Origin: Ilex aquifolium
Taxonomy: Eukaryota > Streptophyta > Magnoliopsida > Aquifoliales > Aquifoliaceae
Reading direction: 5' to 3'
Assembly (NCBI GenBank): GCA_951799425.1
Contig: OX637395.1
Location: 16,974,951-17,038,950, forward strand
DNA: 64,000 nt
Part shown: positions 12,048 to 24,500 of the stretch, one piece after another
Layout of the letters: each line of letters starts with the position of its first letter
How positions within the stretch are numbered: the stretch's first letter is position 1
Position numbers and translations under genes: made by a program
The notes under the pieces: generated by a model
The model's input: only the letters and a program-made list of their open reading frames with translations
Database searches by the model: none
What the model was told of the DNA's origin: nothing

Positions 12048-12468
12048 CCACATGTTTGATAATATGTTTGAATGATTAATTCTATATATTTATCTCCTTG
12101 TGGTTGTGGTTTTAGCGATTGGGCTTTGGAGGGATAAGGTTGGTGGATTATGCTAAGTTGTGATTGAGTAAAGATTGGCATTTTACATACATTCAATAAT
12201 TGAAGGGTTTGCTTGTTAAACTGACAGGTTTAAGCATTAATTGAATAATTAATCGATAATTGTGTGAAATAGGTTTTAATAGGACAAAAATTCCGCGATT
12301 GAGTTCTATAAGACCTATTCAACCCCCCCCCCCCCCCCGGGGGGGTAAATCCACAACTATAACTAGCATGTCGGGTACAATCCAAATGCACTCTCAAAAA
12401 CCCTTCGCATCAGTTTAAAAATTGGCAGAGCAATGACGTGACAGCTAAGTACAGGTGAGAAGAAGTAC
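12048..12468. other. Intron 5 start (minus strand) with C16-G7 tract
   Basis: From 12468 leftwards this is the beginning of intron 5 of the minus-strand gene, starting GTACTTCTTC. At 12323-12345 there are sixteen C followed directly by seven G, which is either a true homopolymer palindrome or an assembly fault. No exon seen. Confidence 0.5.
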
Positions 12469-12564
12469 CAGGTGCCAACCAAGCTTTAGTTGAATTACTT
12501 GGCAGTGGAGCCAGCCACAAAATGTTTCGCAAATTCATTGAATCATCGTACGTCACATTCGACC
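12469..12564 (-). CDS. Exon 5 of the unknown-function gene
   Basis: 96 bp, acceptor CCTCAG before GGTCGAATG, donor CCTG before GTACTTC. It encodes GSNVTYDDSMNLRN and ILWLAPLPSN. It ends in phase 1; the next exon was searched for on the minus strand down to position 1 and not found. Confidence 0.85.
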
Positions 12565-15500
12565 CTGAGGAAAATTATTAAAAATTTGTTAATACCATAA
12601 CAAAATCACAATAAAATGGCTGAAATGTTCGTAGTATCTCCATAATTTATTTTAGGTCATGAATTCATTTTAACATCTCAGCAATGCTTAATTTTCTGAA
12701 GTTGGGAAGAATTTGGGAGGAAATGAGCAAGATAGTAGTGGAGGGTTTTATAGTATATTCATTTTTCTAAAATTTCTTTGAGAGAAATGACATTACAAAA
12801 TAAAGAAGGTATACTTAACAATTGTATATTGTCCCAAAAGAATTTCGGAGGAATGAAAAAAATTAAACAAATCCAATAATGTAGTTTAAAGATAATTAAA
12901 CTTGAAATACCTTTTTGACAGAAGCCCATATTATAGGGAAATACTTCTTTCTCATATGCTGGATATTCTTTAGCATGGAACCTGCCAAATTTTGCACCCT
13001 AAATCCATCAACATGCAATAATTAAGCAAAATGTGTCCTGCTACCTAAGGTCATAAGTCGTGGCAGTGGAAAGTATTTGTTCTTACAATACTCATATTGA
13101 AAGAAAATAAATTAAGCAAATAGTTGATAGCGAATGTGATGGGGATGGTATGGGAGTTGGCTAAACATTACAGATTTATTCTGGGAGATCTATTTGGATA
13201 TGATATAGTATTTATCATTTTCTTCATTTTTTCTCACTTTTGGAGACTTATTTGTCTTTTTGATTATGTATTTGGTTTGTTGTTTTGTATTCCTTATATA
13301 TAAGGGAATAAGGTTCTTGTTTTACTTAGACTTGGATTTACTGAATATTGAGAATTGCTGCACCTTTCTTCTCATATCATCCTTTTCTTCTCATATCATC
13401 CTTTTCTTCCTCTCTTTTCATACCAACAAGGGTCCATAGACCGCGACTAAGATTCAAGTACTGTTGAAAAGACTAAAGGAATGGGGAATGACTACCCGTA
13501 ACAAAGCACAAGCGAATACGAGGCGACCATACCTAAATAAAGTGTTTTTGATCCTTTATTTGAGTCAAATGTTGGATCATCACTTGTCATGGAACTTGAT
13601 GAAAAGTTTGTTGAGTTTGCACCTATGCAAAATGTTGAACCCGTTTTTTACCGTCCCACTAATGAGAATTCTTTTGAGATTGTCCAATCCCAATCCCTTC
13701 AGGAGAATGATCAGATTGTCAAATCATCTTTTATCATTCAAGAATTCAGTCTACTGATTAAGGATTTTCATGAGATTTGATCATTCTTCTTGTGACACAG
13801 TTGATTATGTTCCTTTACTTACTGTTAGGAGTTCACTCGAGTCTTTTACTAATTATTTCCACGATCAGGGCATTATTATTACTTCTTTACCTTTAGCTTT
13901 GTGTCTCAGTGTTATTTAAGGTGTAAAGCGAACCGAAGCAATCAAGGCTCTTGAGGCCTAGGCGAGAAGCGAGAGGCGAAGCGAAACGCTTCATCGAGGC
14001 GAAGCGAAACGCTTCATCGAGGCGAAACGCTTCATCGAGGCGAAGCGAACAATAAAAAAAAAAAACAAATATTTTAATTTAATTACTTTTGAATATCCAA
14101 GTTCTAATTTTATGAATATCCATTTATTTGTTTATGAATGACACTATCACACTACAATCAAAGGACAAACAACTAAGTAATAAAACATATTAATCAACTA
14201 ACTATTACAGTCACACTACTATCAGACAAGCAGAGAAGAAAAATCAGAGAATCAGAGAAGCATAATCAGAAACAGAAGCAGTAGAACAGAAACACAAACA
14301 GAATAAGCAAAAATAAAAACAAAAAACAGCAGAAACAGAATCAAAAGCAGCAACAGAAACAAAATCAGAAACAGTAGCATAAACAAAATCAGAAACAGCA
14401 GAAACAGAATCAGAAACAACAGAAACAGAATCAACATAAAATTAGAAGCATAAGCAGAAACAGCAAAAATAGAATCAACAAAAAATTAGAAGCAGTACAG
14501 AATCAACAGTAGAACTATAGAAGCAGCAGAACCATAAGCAAAAGAACATACTGACTGTCGAAGAAGAAGACAGAAATAGAACACACAGAAGCAGAAGAAA
14601 AGAACATACCTTGGTTTTCGAAGTAGAAACAGAAGCAGCAGTAGCACTGTAGAAACAGACGAAGAAAAGAAGAGAAGAAGAAGGAGAGAAGAAAAATACC
14701 TTGGATTTCTATTGAAAAAGAAGACAGAAGCAGCAGAAGATGAGCTTTTTGTCGAAGAAGAAGAAGAATAAGAGAGGGCCAGAGGGGCAAACTTGTCGGA
14801 ACTTCATCAGGAAGGAGCAGTAGCAGCAACGACCAAGCAACCAGCACCTTCTATCGCAAATTTAGGGTTTGGGTTTGTATATATTGGGATAAGGGGGCTA
14901 TTGGGTGTATGGGTATCTCATAATTTAGTTCCAATTGCTCCAATCCAACGGTCTATAACAAAAATAAAATAATCCAACGATCCATAATAAAAAAATAAAG
15001 CAACTTAAAAAACTTGACAAAAGCATCGCTTTTCTCGCTTTTTCCTAAGCGAGCTTTTCACAACACTGTTGTGTCCATCCGAATATTGTCAAATGGAATC
15101 TAATGGAAATGTTTGTGCTATTTTCAAGTTTGGTCTTAATGCTTATTTGCTTATTTTTCCATTAAATTTAAGCATTAGTTCAATTTTTTGTATACGGCGA
15201 ACATGATGCTTTATCGAGGTACTTTAGAGCCTCCTATTTTGTTAATAGAAATTCCTATATGTGGAGTTACTTCTCCAATACCATCTCTAGTTCCTACTCT
15301 TTCGACACTTTCACCGCAATTTATCAGTGCTTTGGATAGAGGTTATCAGTGTCCTATAATTCAGTAGAGGAATTGTCGTGTGATACTCTTGCTCCTTGGA
15401 TTACAGAGAAGGAGCTCCGCCTATTTGATTCTATTCTCTTGGAATACTTTTGCTTTGGTGGCCCTCTAAAGGAGAGTTTTTCTCAACTTGGAGAAAATGA

Positions 15501-18500
15501 TAGGGATCGAGTTGGCTAAATATTACAAATTTATTCTGTGAAATTTATTTGGATATAATTTAGTCATGAATATTTTTGTTTGTATTTTTTAACTTTTCGA
15601 GACTTATTTGTCATTTTGATTATGTATTTGCTTTAGGGTTTTGTATTCCCTTTATATAGCAGAATAAGGTGCTTGTTTTAGATTTGGATTTTGAGAATTG
15701 TTGCTCCTCTTGCCCTAATTTTTTTCTCTTCTCTTCTCTTCTCTTCTCTTCTTTTTTCATCTCCTTTCTTCTTATATTTTCATCACATCATTCCCTCTTC
15801 CCAGTCTACATCATTCATTCACCGAATTAAAAGATGGGTAAATTGCACCGTTAGTCCCTAAGGTTTGTCATTTGTTGCACTTTCGTCCCCGAAGTTCTAA
15901 TTTCGTCCTCATGTTAACACATTGAAGCAATATGGTCCTTAGTCCTAACTACCGTCTAAATTACTGACGAAAAACCAGCACATGACTGTCATTAAGGGTA
16001 ATTATGTCATTATCCAACACACTCCTATATCCAAACATCTTTATTCCAAGTTTAGAAAACATTATGCCTCTACCCAAACACACTTCTTCCTTATCAATTT
16101 TTGTTGCTTTTTTTCTCGCTGTCACAAGAAACACTTAAAATAGAGCACATAGCAAATACACAACACTCAGCTCTTTCTCTTTCTAAACAATACACAACAC
16201 CCACCTGCTCTCTCTCTCTTTCTCTCTCTGTTTTTTTCAACAGGCAAACAAAACAGTCACTACACAGAATCAAACAACTTTATGCCATCACCTCTTCTGC
16301 CAATCCAATTGAAATCAGCAATTCAAAATCCACAATTTAACCTAATCACCATTCAATAGAAAATTATCTCAAACAAAACAAAATAAAATTTACAAATCCA
16401 AACCCAAATCGAAATCAGACTAAAAATAAAAATCAAAAGCAGATGCAAAATCTCAATTCAGCACACAGCCAACCTATGATTTAACCCAATTAATTTCTCT
16501 AATTCAAAACCCAAATAAACCACAAAAATGAAACCCACAATGTCGCTGCCACTGCCACAAATTTACACCCACCACCTCTCTATGCCGCCACCATGCTGCT
16601 ACACACGTACACCATGAAACACCACTTGAAATTCTACCACTTCAGTCAACCAGCTGTAGAATTTCACTTCAACCCATTACAAACCCACAATTCAATCCAA
16701 TGAAAACCTAACCTAGATATGACAATTAAAAATTAATACAGAGAGAAATCGGTGGGGGAGAGAATTAGAGGGAGCATTTGGTGGAGGCAAGTGGAGTGGT
16801 GGTGTATTCACAAGGGTGAGAAGCAGAGAAATGGAGAGAGAGAGAAAGAAACAAACAGAGATGGGTATAGGAGAGATTGGGAGTTTTCTTGGCGACAAAA
16901 CAGTGAGATTGGTTGAATGGTGTTCGGTGGGTTTGGAGGCGTGATTCCGAGTTGCAACAGAGGTTGAGGGTGGAGGTCCTGAAGGAGGCACGAGAAGGTT
17001 TGTGTTGGTGGGCTTTCAACTGGGAGAGAGAGAGATTGTCCATACCTTGCAAGTGGAATAATTGGCAAAGTTTGGAGGAGAATCTTTTGGATCTTCGACA
17101 TGGTCACCTTGAAGAGGCGAACTCAACAAGAGACAGACAGAGAGAGCGAGACTGGGAAAGGAGAGAGAGAGATGGTCTTGTTGGAAGGGTGAAGGCAGCG
17201 TGGTGTAGGTGGGCGCCATGGCTGTTCGCCAGTTGTGACAGAGAAAGGATGGGGAGAGAAGATTTTAAGAGGATAAGAGAGAATGTCGTCTATTTCTTCA
17301 TTTTTTAACATGTTAAAATGACCAAATTATCCTTAACAGCAGCCACATGCGATGCACGTGATGATTTTCCGTCACTAATATTAATGGCTGTTAGGGCAAA
17401 GGACTACAATAGGAGTACATGTAAACATTGAGGATTAAATTGACGAAATTAAAATTTTAAGGACCAAAGTGCAACAAGTGAAAAACTTCAGGGACTATTA
17501 GTGCAATTGACCCTTAAAAGAAATGTAATTTACAATTACCTACCTTCAAGTTCCATAAATACAGAAACCTAGCTACTTTCTCTAAAACTACAAAGACCTC
17601 TTGCATTTACCATCACAGACCCGTCTAATTTACATAATCACTTCAATTGGTAGAAAGACTTCTATGCCTAAGTTTATCATTGTATATTAAACAGGCTGTC
17701 TCTTGTGAAGTGAGAGGAAGACTAAATTGGTCTAAAACTAACTTTCCAATACCTTTTCTAAAGACTTACCCAATTCATTACCTTTGATGCATTGTAATTT
17801 AAGTAAACACTCAAAATCGCTAAAATACAAATAACAGAACCATAACCAGATCACATATATCTGACTTCTATGCCAGTATTAGCAGAAAAACAATTGAAGT
17901 GTTTGAATTAATTCCTAGTGTGAGTAGTACTTTAGAAAGTCTTTTTTGAAAAAAACAATTACCAAACAAGATTAAATAATTGATAAATTTTTCCTTAAAA
18001 AAGTTCAATTTGCAAGAAAAAATTACATTTACCCATCCATTAAAGAAAATATGCACAAGCCTCAAATCACATTATTGGTTTCTCGAATTTCAGAACAAGA
18101 AAGTCTTCCCATTTTTCGCCTTCCGGTGCTTTTCCTGCTTTTATTTCCCTTCCTTATCTCGAAGAGCGGTTTGTAGGTAGGTTTATGGGTAAGCTTTTCT
18201 ATTAACACAATCTCAACCATGTTCGACAAATAACTCAAGTTCAAGATTAGAAGAACATCAAATAGCACAGATAGTTTGATCATACTCTTCTATAAACTTT
18301 GGCTAAGTTGATACCTTCAGTGGGAATCATGCTGTGGCGGCATAATTTACCACTCCTAGGGACCAAAGATTTTGTTTACAATGCCAAGTATTTTCCAACA
18401 TTTTAACCCACACAAAACCTCAATAGACGGGTTAATATAAGAATATGTGTTGAAGGGGCATGTCAACTTACAAAACACCAAGTCTTCCAGAGTCCGTAGC

Positions 18501-21500
18501 AAGAAAAAGGTGTCCATGAAATAAGTCATAACGATTTAGTGATACGTTCAGTCCGATACTGGCACCCCGAGCAAGAATAAGTTGGAATAAAAACTCAAGG
18601 TATGAATTCAACTCCTACAAAAATGACAAGATTATGCACTATCGATGAATAGAATCAAACAATTGACAAGATTATGCACTATCAATGAAAAGAATCAAAC
18701 AAGCCCCGATAAGAAATGAAAAAGATAAAAAATAATTAAAAGCCATTATACTATGGTAACCTCATTTATAAAATGCCTCCCATATTGAGTTCTAGTAAGC
18801 TCACAACGATCCTCGTTTGATCCTTCAACATCGGGTACCTGTCACATTAGTAAAGGAATGTGCATTATGTTCGAGAATTGAACAGAACAAATCAACGGTA
18901 GTGATCTTCAAAAGAGGCAACAATTGTCAGAGATGGGAATAATTCTACCAGTTTTTTTACTGAAGTCAAATTCATTACTTGTCATATTTGTCTACTTGTG
19001 AGAGCAACATTTGTTGTTAGATTCACCACATATCCCGACTGACATCCATGCAAACACACATGGACAGGACTGGACATGAGTGCTATCTCCTCCCTTCATC
19101 ATATTTTCCCAACAGAGATTTTTTTCTTTCAATTTGTATAATACTTGTTACAATTTACATATGAAAACCATCTCTTCAGTACCAAAAATGTGACGCCCCA
19201 AAATCCAGGTCCTGATTATATCGCTAATTCAATTATCTTCCACTAAACCTTATTAATTAATTCAAGGTCTTGACCCAGAGGGCCAATTCCAACGAAATTT
19301 ACGCAGAGGAAATTTAGACAGAGTCTCTTCTGTAGGAGAACTCCACCAATTCACAACCTGTCTCAACAACAATGATAATGACCATCCAAAGTCCATTGTA
19401 ACTATCTAAACAAGATTCCTTACATTAAACATTAGCTCACAAAGTCTATAAGCCAACATGTAAAGTCTTTAAGTTTCGAGATTACATGCCCAAATAAGTA
19501 CAAGTCATTTACTTGTCAAAAGAATAGATACAATTTCCCACATGCCTTTACAAAAGAATACACAGGAGTTGTATAAACCAAAATACAAGGCTGTCCAAAT
19601 AAATACAAAAGGAACTTAGGAGTATCTAATTCATCAAAATAAGAGCTCCACCTCCGGCTCTATCCTCAAGCTGGGCCCAAGTGCAGGCTATCCGCGGAAA
19701 CATCAACTGAACCTGAAATGTTTTTTCCACGACGGGATGAGCCAAAGCCTAGGAGGGTCTCTGCTATAAGGTAGGCATCCCAACCCAATGATCCATGTTA
19801 TGGGTGATACACATTCATATACATCAAACATTCATATATGTAATGTACAACATAAATAAATGCTACCAATAATGCCATGACATGAGATAATGTTTCATGC
19901 ATGCATAATCAACTCCGAACCCAACTCGGGCTCTCACAACACATGTAATGTCATGCTCATGAACTGGACACTTCATTCCCACACAATCAAATTAACTCAA
20001 TGACCTTGTCATTTATTATCTCTTTTTCGGGGTAGGTAGAGTAATTATGGACTCTCACCAATGGTTTGCCTAACCAACACAAATTTCAAGACTTGCACCA
20101 CCGGTACGGTGTACACTGACACACTTTTATGAGCTCATTACACCAATGGCTAAGTGTATGACCTATATAACTGAGCCTTGCACTCGAGGCAGAATTTATC
20201 CCATCATTTTATTATCATTGTTACTGTGAGACTTAATCGGACTTTTGCCCAATTTCCAAGCCCCACACTCACCTATGTGATAAGTGACCAACCCATGTAC
20301 ACACAACACTACCATGCCAATATATCGTGGATGTAATGTAAAACTCGTGCACATGCCATGTATGCCCAAATGCAATGAAATGGACTTACAATCTCAAATA
20401 CCAAAAGAAATGCATATATTTATCATCATAGAATTTCATCAAATATGTAATGTGCATCAAATTACACACGTAGCATGCTTGTCACTTTCAACTTAGTAAA
20501 ATGTTTATTAATTCAATAAACATAAATTTCAATATAGCGACATGTTTATTAATTTCAATAAACATAAGCACAATTAACCATACTAGTCATATGCTAATTT
20601 ATCTATTTAACATTCATATGGATTCATACCCATATCACATGTTAATAAATCAATTAATCATAATAGAGTTCCAGTGTTCCACAAATTAAAAGATTAATTA
20701 TAAATCATACATTTAATCCAACTTACATACACACAATAGTTTGGAATTAGAATCAATATAAGGGAACCCCACCTTGTGTTTGAAGCTTTAAAAACCCCTC
20801 AAAGTGTAGGCAAAATAGTGGTGAAGAAGCCCTTTGAAGTGGTCTTACAAAACTTTAACAAAGCCAAGCAAAAATGAACAAGATGAACCGAAACAAACCC
20901 AAAACCGAGTCGACCCAGCTACTGTCCATAAAATTCTGGGCAGCAAAACGAGAGGGAATATGAGTGATCTTGGTATCAATGGATAGCCCTCGACGAGTAG
21001 AACACCGATCGAATTTTAAAGGTTGGATTGAGAGATAAAATTCAAAAAAGATGGGAAAAGTTGAAGAACTCTGAGCTTTCACTCTCTCTCTCTTTCTAAC
21101 ATTTTCAGCCAGGAAGAATAAATGGAAGACAAGTCTTCCAATGTAAGCCTTGTATTTAAATACTTAGTGTATAAAGTGTCAAGTGTCCCCCGTTGATTGG
21201 TCTGAAATCTACCAAAACCAATTACAATTTGACATGTGTCAAGCTTGGATAAGGGTGCTCTAACTAATTATTTTAAATACATTGTGGGTCCCGCGAATAA
21301 AAACCTAGCAGCTGACATTTAATCGCGTAGCACCCAACTGCGTATCTCACCTCATAATACGGATTTTTTTTTACTGTCTTAGAATTTAACGAAATTTGCA
21401 CACCTAACTCATTTTCTCGAGACGAATTCAACGGCACAGACCAATTTATCATCCATGCTATGAAAAATTTCAGATTTTAACTTTGCCTTAATACCGCATT

Positions 21501-24500
21501 ACACGTTTAATTAATTTATTAAATTTACTAGGTTTCACAAAAAAAAAAAACATTTATCAATTGATTCGCCTATACCAAGGTAACAATAAAAAGAATAAAA
21601 AAAGTCAAAAGTTGTACTCTCAGTCATTAACTTATGAGCAAACTTGTTCAACCATTTATTTTTGGATAAATTACAGTCACACCCCCTGACATTTGACTTT
21701 ATTATACGGACACCCCCTCACGTTTCAACAATTACACTGAGACCCCAATGGTTAGACGGAGTTAACTATCTTAATAAAAAGATTATTTTGCCCTTTTGTT
21801 TAACACAAACTTAAACCCAAACCCCAAGCCCTAACCCTAATCTTCGCCTCCTCTGCACAGTATTCCCAGTGCATTCTCTCTCTCTCTCTCTCTCTCGACG
21901 AAAAACTAACCGAAAATCATCGGTCTCCTCTCTCTCTCCCTCAGCCCATCTCTGTGTGTGTGTCTATATATATATATACACTTACATATATACATACACA
22001 CAGACAGAGAAAGGGAAACCCTGCCTGAAATCGCAGTGTCCATCACCACTTCCCACCAGCGTCCACCACCCATAACCACCAACCCCACTTCCCACCAGTG
22101 TCCGCCACCCACAACCACCAACCCCACTTCTCACCAGTGTCCGCCACCCACAACCACCAACACCACTTCCCACTAGTTTCCGTCGCCCACAATCACACAC
22201 CACCAACACCACAACAAAGCCATCACCGCCAAAATCCAAAAAACTCAAAATCCGAACCCACCCTCAAGGCACAGCCAAACACCTCAAAATTAAAAACTTG
22301 CCTTAGCCATCCACCACTTTTAGCCACAGCCAAACACTTCAAATCTGAGTTCTTCACAGTCGAAGGGGGCGCTATATTGTCCATCAGCCACACACACAGA
22401 GACAGAGAATCTCAAGCCGTGGGGGGGGGAGGGGAGGGGTTTGTTTCTGGGTTGGGGACTCGCGGTGCTTGGTGGATTTCACTGGAAGGTGGGTTATGGC
22501 AGTGGAGATTAATGGTTTGGTGGGTTTGTGTTGTGGATTTGGGGGCAAATTGGGTGGGTTTGTGTGGTGGATTTCACTGGTGGTGGAGGCGGCAATTGGT
22601 GGTGCAAGGAGATGGTGTTAATGGTGTTAATTATGTAAAAATTAGAATTGAATTTTGGGGCCAAATTTAAATTAATTAATGAAATTAACTATAATTGAAA
22701 GAATTTTGGAGATAAATTACCTTAATTAGTAGATTGGTTTGATTTAATTAAATTTTTTAGGACAAATTTGATTAAGAGATTGTTAATCTCAATATTATAA
22801 GGGTAAGAAAGTCTTTTTGATGAAATAGTTAACGTCTATCATACAAAAGGGGTGCGGTTGTCACAAGTGTTCAAATGGCAAAGAGTCTTAGTGTTATTTT
22901 TGAAACGTGAGGGGGTGTCCGTGTAATAAAACCAAATGTCAGGGGGTGCGAGTGTAATTTACCCTTTATTTTTTATTCTTTGGGGAGAAGAAAAAGAACA
23001 TTTTGGAATTTTCTAGTTAAGGATCATCCCACAACCACACGCACGACCTAGAGGGGGACCGAGAAAATTCCCTAGTTAAGAGAGGTTTTTCCTATTTATA
23101 TCTTCGGAATTAGAGTAGAATTGAGGACCAAGAAAACCTAAAATCGCGAAGAACTGCTCAAGCCAGAGGATGTTCAGAAGGCGGTTGTCACTGGAATGAA
23201 AAATGAAATTCAATTAGTCGAGCAGGAACCACTCGAGCGGTCAGGAAGGCGGTCTCCACTGCCTACTTCTCAGCCTTCGCGGGATTTTCCCTAATGGATT
23301 CAAAGACCACTCTAACCAAAGGCGAGCGAGCAGAGAGCAGTCCCTAATGTTTTTTAAGCTAAAAATCAAGCAAAAACTTGAAGTATTGAGCACCAAGGAG
23401 TGTTACTCAACTAGGATCTGACAAATGACTCAAAACTATATTTTCAAACAAGTTTCAATATTTAGAAAAAAAAATTCATAAAAATGCCCGAGTCATTCAC
23501 GGATTAACCTAATGAGCTAAAGTATTAAACCAATGGTTCTTAGGTATCTAGGTGACTAGGTCATTACCTTTCCTAAGCTCTTGAAGGTGCAATAAAGATC
23601 TCTTGATTCACCTTTGAATCTTGAACTCCTCCCTTACTTTAAACTTTCGGATCTTGATTTTTCAAGTATCATGACCATGGACTTAGATTGAGATTCATAA
23701 CAAGACTTCGCAAAATTAGTCAATTACAATAAACAATTTCCTAACAAATTTATTGTTCTCATCCCACTTTCCTAAGTCTATACATTTTCACCTTTCAAAT
23801 TCCAACTTGTGAATAATATTGAATTTCAAACCATGAGTACAACAAAAGTCCCACAAGTACTAATACCAGAATAGCAAGTGGAAAATTCAATGCATAAACT
23901 CACTAAGTTAAGAGAGGGGGGACCGAGAAAATTCCCTAGTTAAGAGAGGTTTGTCATATTTATATCTTCGGAATTAGAGTAGACTTGAGGACCAAGGAAA
24001 CCTAAAATCGTGAAGAACCGCTCGAGCCGGAGGATGGTCAGAAGGCGGTTGTCACTCTATATGAATATATGGGTGGTGTGAATATGCAGGTGTGCACGAA
24101 AGGGCAGGTAAGATAGTGTTCCAATTCATACAAAAATTTGTCAAAATGAAACCTAATCGCATCCTTGCATAACTATAATTAGCAACACTTGACAAGACTA
24201 TCCAATACGTGCTTAAATAACAGACCATTCTGTTATGTGCACTTTTTTGGGAAGTATAAATAAACGAAAAATAGAATTGAGGAAAGAAAAACTCACTTTG
24301 AGGGAGGTAAAAACATCCGCTAGTTCACTACAGCAATTTGAAATTTTGAATCTGTTTCTGGTCCTCGAGCTAACCCTGCTAAGAGTCAGATCTTCTTTGT
24401 TGGAATCCAGGATGAAGTGAAGCTGTAGATTCTCCATTGTTTTGGTTTTATTGAAGTTAGCATACCTATCAAATATTTAGGAGTCCGTATCATATCTACC

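Larger units (their letters stand above)
13907..15068. mobile_element. hAT-like element with 8-bp TSD
   Basis: The ends are CAGTGTTATTTAAGG and, inverted, CAGTGTTGTGAAAAG. The flanking octamers TTGTGTCT (13899-13906) and TTGTGTCC (15069-15076) match 7/8. It has no transposase. The left arm has tandem GCGAAACGCTTCATCGAG units, and the interior is a long degenerate purine repeat. It interrupts the LTR element at 13135-15821. Confidence 0.8.
13135..15821 (+). mobile_element. Small non-autonomous LTR element in intron 3, interrupted by a hAT
   Basis: Direct repeats of about 300 bp (13135-13425 and 15498-15821) share GAGTTGGCTAAAYATTACA, a TTTATTTGGATAT block, a TATA-like TTATATATAAG or TTTATATAG box, and a C/T-rich end. 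The flanking 5-mers GCGAA and CCGAA differ by one base. The internal 0.9 kb (excluding the hAT) carries a short gag-like frame beginning MTTRNKAQANTRRPYLN, but no pol. Its size suggests a TRIM or deleted gypsy derivative. Confidence 0.65.

Noticed and set aside
14252-14847. Leu/Phe-rich proteins on the minus strand
   Set aside because: They are translations of a drifting AGAAACAGAA repeat; no initiation context, no relatives expected.
16713-17311. Several overlapping proteins of 60-131 residues on both strands
   Set aside because: All lie within a MULE and depend on CT/GA-rich low-complexity sequence that is open in many frames.
21829-21840. Telomeric repeat
   Set aside because: Only two CCCTAA units; this is the common plant promoter telo-box, not a telomere.
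22098-22670. 190-residue protein
   Set aside because: Half is the 39-bp minisatellite and half a T/G-rich tract, inside a MULE; no recognisable domain.
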